Below, in pieces: positions 55,761 through 64,000 of a DNA stretch of 64,000 nt. The notes under the pieces were generated by a model. It ran no database searches, had not been told where the DNA came from, and saw only the letters and a list, made by a program, of their open reading frames with translations. The stretch is from Acanthaster planci. Its lineage: Eukaryota; Echinodermata; Asteroidea; Valvatida; Acanthasteridae. How positions within the stretch are numbered: position 1 is the stretch's first letter; each line of letters opens with the position of its first letter. A program made the position numbers and the translations under genes. The stretch spans positions 740,938 to 804,937 of the forward strand of contig NW_019091454.1 of assembly GCF_001949145.1 (NCBI RefSeq), in the 5' to 3' direction.

Positions 55761-58700
55761 TGCAAAACTGTACTTATGAGGAATTTTAATTATGCACCAT
55801 CCATCAAACTCACAAATGCACTGCTCATCTAGGTATCCTTGGCTGGATAATGTGCACCCACATTATTATAGGCATTCCTCTCCTGTTAAAATTGTGAAGC
55901 CTTTGTATGCTTATTTTTCCTTGTTGGTGGTCTTATGTTTATTCACTTTTAGGGATTTGATTGCATAATCCTTTTGAAAGGGAAAGAAAAGAAGACAGTT
56001 TTGTCCTTTGCTGTGGTCATCTGGGTATGCTCTCCCTTCGAAGACAGAATTTAATTACCCTGTTGACAGAATAGTGTATTCCAGAACAGGGTGGACTTCA
56101 TTTTGTATAACTTGGATGTCTCTTAATAAGCTGCTATTACAGGAAAGAAATTCAAATTCTGTGGTGGCTTTGCCGTTCTAGTTTTTGGGTTTCTCTCCAC
56201 CATCCTCCATCTGCTTGTATTAATTTTATCGATTTAATAAAGAGTAGAGGTTGCCTCTGTTTTTTATTCTGTATCTTTAGTTTTTGTCCCCTGTAAGTAC
56301 AGATTTTCATTATTTTTCTACACATTTGATTATGGGAAGATCCGTGAAGAGGAGATTGGCTGGAGCCACTGTGATCAGGGGACATGGGACTCCCAGCATC
56401 TGTAGAAGTATTTCCCTCTCCTGGGTCAAACCTTGAATGTGAATGTGCTGGGAGCTCTCTCTCATTGGCAGAATTTATCCTATCACCTGAGACATGGAGA
56501 TAGTGTCCCAATAGTCTGGGAGCCAGGCCACAGTAATACCACCCCGCTTTTTGGGAGGAATGACAGCTGATAGAAAAGTTCTCCAGTAAGAGCCACCAAC
56601 ATGGGACCGCAGCAGTAAATTTCATGGGCAAGTGGGGCACCCCCCTCCCTGCAGATTTGCCTTTCCAGGCCTCAGCGCAAGCTCCTGTTTCGAGCTACAT
56701 GTCCAAGGCCCCTGACATGCCTGATGTGGGCAGTCGAACAGACATATCCCATGGGAGAAAGATTCCCAGCAGAGAAAGATCCCCTGGCTCACAACAGCCC
56801 ATGGCTTCCCCGAGTTTACCATCAACTTCAGAACTTATTTGTTGCTAGGGAACTCCCACGGTTCTGCCTATAGGCCTATCTGAACCTGCCTTGGAAGAGC
56901 AGCACAGTCACCGGACCAAGAAAGGGAAGTCTCACTGTAAAAATATGCAGCAGCCCATCGGTGTCTGAGTCATCCTCAGACTGATCCCTGCACCAGGCCA
57001 AATTGCAAAGGTATTGCAAGAAAAGTTTGCAGAAGAGTTTTGTTCAGAACATACTTCGAGAAGAGGGCTACAAACAGAACATTTACAAAATATCATAAGA
57101 ATCAGTTAGGGACAACATCAAAAATACATCAACCGGTCACACGTGTGCAAATGCCAGGAACGCCATCTTTAGTTCAAGCTGCCTCCATTGGCAGGCGTCC
57201 GAACGGCCCTCCTGTTCTTTCACGTTCCCTTACAACAAAAAGCCGGTCATGGTCTTTGCAGTCAGCGTGCAGCAGGCTTGGGTGAATCCATGCTGGATTC
57301 AAGTAGAATTGATTCCAAATTGGGAATCGGAGTCACGATTCCACTTTTTTGAGGCGTCAAATCCACACCACCGCCGATTCCATAACCTTGAGATCCGATT
57401 TCAGGAAAAGTCCAGTGATTCCAAAAGACTGCCGTTTAAAACAATCTGTCGATTTTTGAAGAAAATGTGTGGTTTTATATCAAATAAAGGAACCTAAACC
57501 ACATGGCTTTATTTGCATTGCCAAAAATTGAAGTTCATTATGCGACTTTGCAGAATCATAGCAGCTCCGTGCACGGCGTGCTGTAATCTGACCCATTCGT
57601 CTGCAGCACACCAATGGCCCACTGTTGGCTTCCTGCCATTTGTGACTCCTTAATATGCTGGGCATTTGGGTGCTACATTTTGTGCGATGAAAACTACATC
57701 AGAGTTTTTCCCAGATGCCAAATTGCTCGCAATGAAAAATTTCTTGTCGCTGATTACCCCGTATTTCTTATTGGAAACTCAACTGCAATATCTGAAGGAT
57801 CGACACAAATTAGTAACTCATTGCTTGGAGTGTTAATGTCTTCCAAGAAAATCTTCTGCTGGACCAACATCATGGCTTAATCTTCAAGAATCAAAGCAAA
57901 CTGTCGTGGAAAAAGTAGGCCTACATGTACTTCGTCACATATGACCAAAATTTGCTGAGAACTGAAAAAACCTAAACGATGCAGCCCTTTAGCCTGACAT
58001 AAATTCTTCCTTTACCTTAAAAAACTTGAAATGCAAGTAATTGTCGAAGCATTTGAAATTCCCATGGTGCCAGCTTTTGAAAAATTCTTTAAATCCCACA
58101 AACCTTGGCAGTGTAATCTCCCATAAAATCAGCGATCCAAAGTTATTTAAAGTCAAACAGGGTTTGACAACTGAACCTAAACCATTCACAATAGAGAGAA
58201 GCTGGTGAGATCGGAAATGGCATCGGTCCAGGTGGAGATCGGTGTTCATGCATGTTTCTAATAGTCATGCATGCATCAACTGCTCTCCGTTGGTGCACGG
58301 ACATGTGGTTTTGGGCCGGCTGCAAGTGTTTCATTGCGAATGCTTCGTTTTTGAGTCTGTGAGATATGCACCATAATAACTATCATTCACTCTGCCAAAC
58401 ACAAATCTTTGACTACTTTCCATCATTCATTTCTACCATGAAGGAAAGAAATTCTACTTAAACCTATTGAATGAATTGAAGGTCAAATGAGCAGTTCTTA
58501 AAGTTTTCCATCTCCACCTTGGAACAAGACTAACGGCCACATGTTGAAGCTGGTATTCGGCACAAAGGAAGAATGTAGCTTTAGCCATGTTCACCAGTGA
58601 TTGCACAAATAGACGCAAGGGGTGCGGTACGGCGCGCGATGTAGTCCAATTTTTGATGGAATTTACAATCAAAAGATCAAGAAAACTATAATAGGTCATC

Positions 58701-61700
58701 GTCGGTGGAATAATGTCACTTTTTGGGGGACTTTTAAGGAAATAAATATTTCTTCAGTAGGGTTTGGGCAGCATGAAAATAAAGGTACGTACATTAAGTT
58801 TCTTCCTTGTCAAATATGCATTTTAGAACTCATGGTCAATTCTATAAAAACTAAAAAAATTGAAAGCTGGTGGGCTACGTAGGTGGATAATCTTTTCCCA
58901 TAAATGGTGTGCTTCTATGAAGTTAAAATTTTCAATTTAAAAATCTGTAATGATAATAAATCTTTCATTTTTCAGATGCAATAAGAGGATAATTTTTAAT
59001 GACAGGCACGACTTTTGAGGAAATAACTTACAAGTGCATTATGTATCATCTCGGGCATGCTCAACATGGCATTCGCACACATTATGTAAAAACTGGAATC
59101 ATGATTCCTGGACAGAATTGGAATCGATTCCAAAAATGCTGGAATCGCCCAACACCAGCGCGCAGCCCTCTGTTAATAAGCATTTTTGGCAATTCCATTT
59201 GCGAGTACATGGGAGTTTGCGAGAAAAAATGAGAATACAGTAGTGTCCAGCCAGGAAACCTGTTGCTTCATTTGTGGGTCGAAATGGCTTGGTGTGTAGA
59301 TAGTTGACGTTTTTCACTATCAATAAAGTTATGTTTCGGCAATGATCAACGATTTATTTGGATGCTAACTTAGTGTTTTTCATGACAATTGCAGGCCGCT
59401 TCTTTTTTAAGTGCAACTGACTGTTTTGGAATAACTGGATAAAGTTGAGACTTACAGTTCTTCACGAAAAGGATTAAATATCCGTTTAATACTAACATTT
59501 TCACTGCCGGGCCAATCAAATTTTTAAAGTTTTATGCATTACTCACTCAGCGATCCCATTAGTGTTTACATTTTTGCAAGACGAATGGTACGTCTGGTTC
59601 TCCAGTAAATGACTGACCAACATTCACTAGGTTTCCTTCAATGCAAAGTCTGGGTTCCCGATTTTGGTCACACGCATTTACGTGTATCTCTGATGTCATT
59701 TGATCAACATATTCTCTCTAATACTGGCCAATCAACCAATCACAGATAGTCTTTCACGAAACACATACGGCAGTTTTCTCGGTTAATCTCACAAAGTCTA
59801 AACTTGCTTTAAAGAAATATTTTAGGTGCACTTGACTGTTTCGCAATGACTTGAAAAGTAAAAACTGATTATTTGGCTGGATGTATGACATATCTATCTT
59901 TCTGCTGTCAAGAAAATTCTACCGGCCCAGATTTGGATTCACTAAAACCATTTTTTTTGGTACCCTCATTTTTACACACGAAAGCCTACGTTCAAAAGAG
60001 ACTTGTATTTTTTACAAAGGACATGAGACTCGTATCTTAAGTGTTCATTTATGTAAAGATATTCCATTCTTAAAGGTAATACAAGGTGGTATACAATTTT
60101 GAAAAGTCCACTAAGCTAAAACTAAAATTTGTTCATCTGTCAGTGGGTACACGTACGTAGGCATACATGTAGTGTCCAGTCCATCTACATGTACATTTCT
60201 TTTGATGCAGCTATTTGTGGTAACCAGGGACACAGTCTGCCTTGTAATTGACCAACGTGTAGTATCTCCTGAAGCAGGGTGCTGGGACACATGGGTTTCT
60301 TCCATTCAATGCACAGGTGTTGAGCTTGGTGATGCTTGATGGCTGGGTTTGAACAGACAACAAAGTCTGGTTTCAGTGGATGTCCAGCTGGTGTCAGGTC
60401 ATTGTTGATGGCCAGGAAGTGATGTTCTGTCAGGCGGCAGGGGCGTCAGTTGGCCGATGCCCAGGTCTCCCACCTGGCCTTGTGTATCCCTCCAGTAGCC
60501 CATGAATGACCTCATAGTAGAATTTCTGTTATACATTAGATTGAATTATGCTCTAAAAACCCATAAGTGCCAGTCTGGAAAAAAAGCATCCTGACATGAG
60601 GTGTTTTGGTGCCTGACCTAGTGCATCACAATATCATTCGGCACAGTCTCAATGAACTGAGGTAAAACTGCGGCTGGGAGCGTATGTCCTTAACATATTG
60701 CAGTTACAAGCACATTGTGATGAAAGACTTTTTGGGGGGTCTTGTAGTCAGCAAACAGTCTATGGTTTCGCAAGTAGTGTAAATAGGGCTAATGTCTCAG
60801 AGGGGGCACCTAGGGGTGCACACATTTTTGTCAAGTGGCACCAAAATAAAATAAGCTGCAGCTGCATAGGTATTCAAGCTCAACAGAATTTATTCACAGA
60901 TTTCAAATGTGGCCATCCAGGGGGCACAGGCATTCACTGAGGGTGGGTGGCACGCGCAATCCCCAAGGCCAAGGTTGGAAAATTTTGTTTGGCCCATTTT
61001 TTACGCTGATTGAATGGGAGCAAATCTAAAAAACATTAAAACAGACAAATGATAAAAACTTGCATTAATCAATATAAAAATACCTACAGGCAACAGTACT
61101 TAAGAATATTGGACAATCCACACGACCATGTTCAAATTTGTTTGGTTATCACGACATGAAACTGACAGACAATGTTCATATATCCTGTGGTAAGCATGCG
61201 TGATGCATTTAGAGGGGTGGGCGCTAAACCTTGTGCTGTGGCAGTAATTGTTGTGGAGCAGTACAACCTCAAGTTGAATTCATGAATACAGAAGATACAT
61301 CAAGTTCTGTGAATTAACTTGCAAAGAACTTACAACATCAATTTTTTTCCTTACAATGTGCTACTGTAGAGTTGCTTGCATGTACATTGCAGTTTTAATT
61401 GGAAAAATGGCACACTATGGGGAACTCGCCAAACAACAAAAACTCTAACTAAACCAAGGATCTTTGAAGGAAAAGTCGCAGGAACTGAATTAATAAGGAC
61501 TCATACACCAATATTTGACTGTTGAAAAAAGGACAAAAAAAATAATTTACTAATAAAAAGTACTTAAAAAATAAAAAAAAACAAAAGGACCAAAGGACTT
61601 AAAAGAAATTAAACCAAAAGGCTAAAAACCAAACCCAAAACCCAACATAGTATGTAAAATGGACTGAATGAGTTTACACTCGGACTTCCATCACTGACTT

Positions 61701-62029
61701 CTAGCAGAATAGGGCTCAAACAGAAAACCACACTCCAGTTAGGAGGAATAATACATGTGAAGGTGATTGGTCTCTGCTGATCTGCTGAACTGAGTTCGGC
61801 CAGACCATGTGGCCAAGTTATATGGGTAGAAGCAAGGGACAAAGTAGCACACTACTAGAAAAAAATCAAGAACTCTAAACTAAAAAAGCTAAACATTTTT
61901 AAAGGGGAACTACTTCTATGCAAAACATGTATTTAATAACATCATCATTTCTGGCTGTGGCAGTTATGGCACTATTTTCACACGGATGCATTGACTGGTT
62001 GCCGCAGTATCAATGTGCCTTCTTTGCCA
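55761..62029. other. COG6 intron 3; no gene recognised
   Basis: Mostly AT-rich. The 162-codon minus-strand frame at 56152-56640 has no domain and no neighbours to support it. GGAATCG/CGATTCC-rich sequence lies at 57290-57420 and 59090-59150. A-rich sequence runs through 61420-61640. I could not find another COG6 exon. Confidence 0.45.
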
Positions 62030-62250
62030 GGCAATGCGGGGCATGGTGCAAACTAGTGCCATTTACTTGGATGCATTAAGCATCATTGAGCACGTGTTTT
62101 CACCACCGCAATAGTGAAAGGCAAAGGGAACTTGTGAAAGTAAGGAAGTTCCTTTCAAAAGTTCCAAATGTAAGTTGGCAAACATATTAATACAAGTGTT
62201 TAGATGTGAAAAAAGTTGTTGCAGGTGTTTTGTGAAGACAGAAAAGACAA
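62030..62250. repeat. Dispersed repeat (copy b; related to 25920-26200)
   Basis: It shares 'TTTTCACCACCGCAATAGTG', 'GCAAAGGGAACTTGTGAAA' and 'GCAGGTGTTTTGTGAAGAC' with the copy in COG6 intron 1, in the same order and strand. Confidence 0.6.
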
Positions 62251-62542
62251 GATTTTTGTCTGCAATTTTTAAATTTATGTTAATTTATTTTTTAACTTGC
62301 CAATGCAAATTTTATGGTTGTATCAACAAATTGGGATCAGTCAGGAAATCAGAAGCCTTAAAAATGCATTTAAATCCAGTTGGGATTGCCAAGAAGCTGT
62401 TTTGGTAAAGGAGTTTGACTGACACAAATGGGCATGTGTGATGGGTCTCATCAATTTCAATACATATAAACTCAACCCAGACCACTACATTTTCAATGTG
62501 GTGCACTTCCCACTGACCCTGTGGGCAACCAAGAGCTTTTAA

Positions 62543-62755
62543 CCACTTGCTGCTGGGGAGCCCGGTTTCATGCACATACTGTAGGACAAAGGAGCTTGGC
62601 CTTGTAACAAAAGACGGTACTTGGAATAAAGGACTGAGCTGCTGGGAATTGCCAACTTTTCAAACAATTTTTGGAAAGAAATTTGAAAACGGAAAATCTT
62701 GAAAATCCCCTGGTTTTATGTCATACAACTTCAAATTCCACCTGGCAGCAAGTGG
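62543..62755 (-). mobile_element. MITE copy C, piggyBac-like, internally deleted
   Basis: TTAA occurs at 62539-62542 and 62756-62759. The ends are CCACTTGCTGCTGGGG and, inversely, CCACTTGCTGCCAGG. Only 213 bp long, it keeps both ends of the family ('AACAAAAGACGGTACTTGGA', 'GAAAACGGAAAAT') and lacks the middle. The orientation is that of copy B. Confidence 0.8.
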
Positions 62756-62954
62756 TTAAGTTAATTTTGACCCTTGTGATTCAGCTACAGTAAATGTCTA
62801 TTGTAATCCTGGCCTTGACCATGCCAAGGCATTGGACTTGTTAATAGTGTTTACAGTCACTCTGCTGGTGATAAACAACTAAACTTTTGCCTAATTAGTG
62901 GCACATTGCCTGCATATCCAATATAATCTGTAATGTCATAACTCTCACCCTTAA

Positions 62955-63570
62955 CCATTTCATGCTGGGTTGAGTTACCGGCATGCATGACCTGATGCCG
63001 GGTGGTTTTTCATGATTTTCTGGTTTCAAAATTCTTCAAAAATTCATATTTTCATTTACTGGATGTATACACCCAAACGAATGACTGTCTTGTGACAAGT
63101 CTAATCTGACAGGCAACCTCCATTGCTGCGTAATTATTGCAGCCACGCCTGCTGCTTAGTAAAGAGCCCCCATTGTGCGGTGTTGCTTAATTTCCTCTTT
63201 GTTCTGGAAATTTGTCCGGTGCGTTGCTGGATGGTGGTGTTGTCTTTAGTAATGCGGCCAGGTTCCACAAATGCACAGTGGTATTGTATCACCCGTCGCT
63301 GGAGTGCTTTTGTCCCCACTGATTATCCGCAAGCACTGGCAGTGGCAAACAATGGTACTATTTCAAAACAATGACAGATTACCTCCGCTAATGCCAGCAC
63401 TCTGCACTGACTGCATATGAACCTTTATCGGCAAGTCCCAGCAGCTCAGTCTTTTGTTGCCAGTTTGGTCACCCTGGCCATGAATAAACGCCCAGTTCCA
63501 AAGTTTGATTTCGGGCACCCCAGCCATAAATATAGGCCAAGGTCTCTGGTATTGGGAACCCCAGCAACAA
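62955..63570 (+). mobile_element. MITE copy D, piggyBac-like
   Basis: It starts after TTAA (62951-62954) with CCATTTCATGCTGGG and ends near 63570 with AAGTGG followed by a degenerated ATAA. It has the same orientation as copy A; shared blocks include 'CTTTTGTCCCC', 'CATTGTGCGGTG' and 'AAAATTCTTCAAAAATTCAT'. The degenerate right border suggests an older insertion. Confidence 0.8.
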
Positions 63571-63744
63571 GTGGATAATAGTGATGTAGCCCTCTGCATG
63601 TATGCACATTGGTCTTTCAACCTGTGTGTGACACATAACATGCGCATGCATGATAATACAGGGGTTTGTATTGGTGGACTTAACATAATATGGGGTTAGT
63701 ACATGTCCATGTATGCTGTTCTGTGGTTTGCACGTGTGGGGTGC

Positions 63745-64000
63745 GTATTGTAAGTCCGACACCTCATAGGTCCGATGCCTGAAAGGTCTGACGCCTCATA
63801 AATCCAACATTGGACCAACTAGGTGTTTGACTTAATAATGAGGTGTCAGTGTGATTGACTGTGAAACATGGAGGAGTGCGGGCCCGCGCGACGCGTCGCC
63901 CGCGAGGGAGATTCAACTTCGTTCCCAACTCGTGCCCACGGTACTGGCCCTGTTAGGAAAACTAAATCAAGCAGACTACCTGCACAGTTCGTACACTGGT
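63745..64000 (+). repeat. Dispersed repeat with GC-rich palindromic core (copy 3)
   Basis: CCTCATA(A/G)-type units at 63755-63840 are followed by the GC-rich block with GCGACGCGTCGC (63889-63900) and a tail. The part 63856-63935 is almost identical to 7066-7145. It runs towards the window edge, so its right limit is unknown. Confidence 0.75.

Noticed and set aside
54942-55765. Two long minus-strand frames of 219 and 248 codons
   Set aside because: They are translations of the purine-rich minisatellite (Pro/Ser/Ile/His repeats) and cross the 43-N gap.
56152-56640. 162-codon minus-strand frame
   Set aside because: No family signature, and the flanking sequence gives no supporting exons. A retroelement remnant is possible but could not be supported.
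59385-59420. Possible COG6 exon 4 after 'TTGCAG' near 59393
   Set aside because: The downstream translation does not resemble the expected helical COG6 segment and has no suitable donor in frame.
1-64000. tRNA, rRNA and CRISPR arrays
   Set aside because: No cloverleaf with A/B boxes, no rRNA-like conserved block and no regularly spaced identical repeats with unique spacers were seen.

Overview
The window is eukaryotic nuclear DNA from an animal, most likely a marine invertebrate. The signs are spliced exons with GT/AG borders, very long introns, and a dense mix of animal transposons (Polinton/Maverick, DIRS, piggyBac, Mutator-like, MITEs). The self-complementary octamer TACATGTA is also very common, which I associate with marine invertebrate genomes. 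The species cannot be fixed from the sequence; the group is an inference. Two assembly gaps (N runs) lie at 12128-12665 and 55420-55462.

The only host gene I recognise is the 5' part of COG6, a subunit of the conserved oligomeric Golgi tethering complex, on the + strand. Exon 1 (16685-16873), exon 2 (33225-33368) and exon 3 (53982-54053) encode the first 135 residues, all with phase-0 junctions. Introns 1 and 2 are about 16.4 and 20.6 kb long, and the rest of the gene lies beyond the window or in sequence I could not assign. Upstream, about 8.4-9.86 kb, is the 3' end of a second spliced + strand gene that I cannot name.

The rest is mostly mobile DNA. From 5.0 to 6.2 kb is a broken Mutator-like transposase, followed by a small MITE and a 226-bp tandem duplication. 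Near 11.4-12.0 kb an integrase-fold transposase fragment lies beside a GC-rich 143-bp imperfect palindrome. COG6 intron 1 holds a tandem duplication of about 1.04 kb (22-24 kb), a DIRS reverse transcriptase fragment (28.4-29.2 kb) and a piggyBac transposase pseudogene (29.8-31.2 kb) with one recognisable terminus. COG6 intron 2 holds a decayed Polinton/Maverick (about 36.6-48.95 kb) and a nearly full-length but broken DIRS-type retrotransposon (about 50.3-53.64 kb).

The Polinton is the most interesting object. It carries a protein-primed type B DNA polymerase, a retroviral-type integrase, a packaging ATPase, a probable capsid protein, an HNH-like zinc protein and a set of small coiled-coil or membrane proteins in compact head-to-tail blocks. 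Almost every gene carries a premature stop or frameshift, so it is an endogenous fossil. Two genes share an upstream TATA-type promoter motif. Four TTAA-flanked MITEs (35.1, 43.7, 62.5 and 63.0 kb) have termini resembling that of the local piggyBac element, and one of them sits inside the Polinton.
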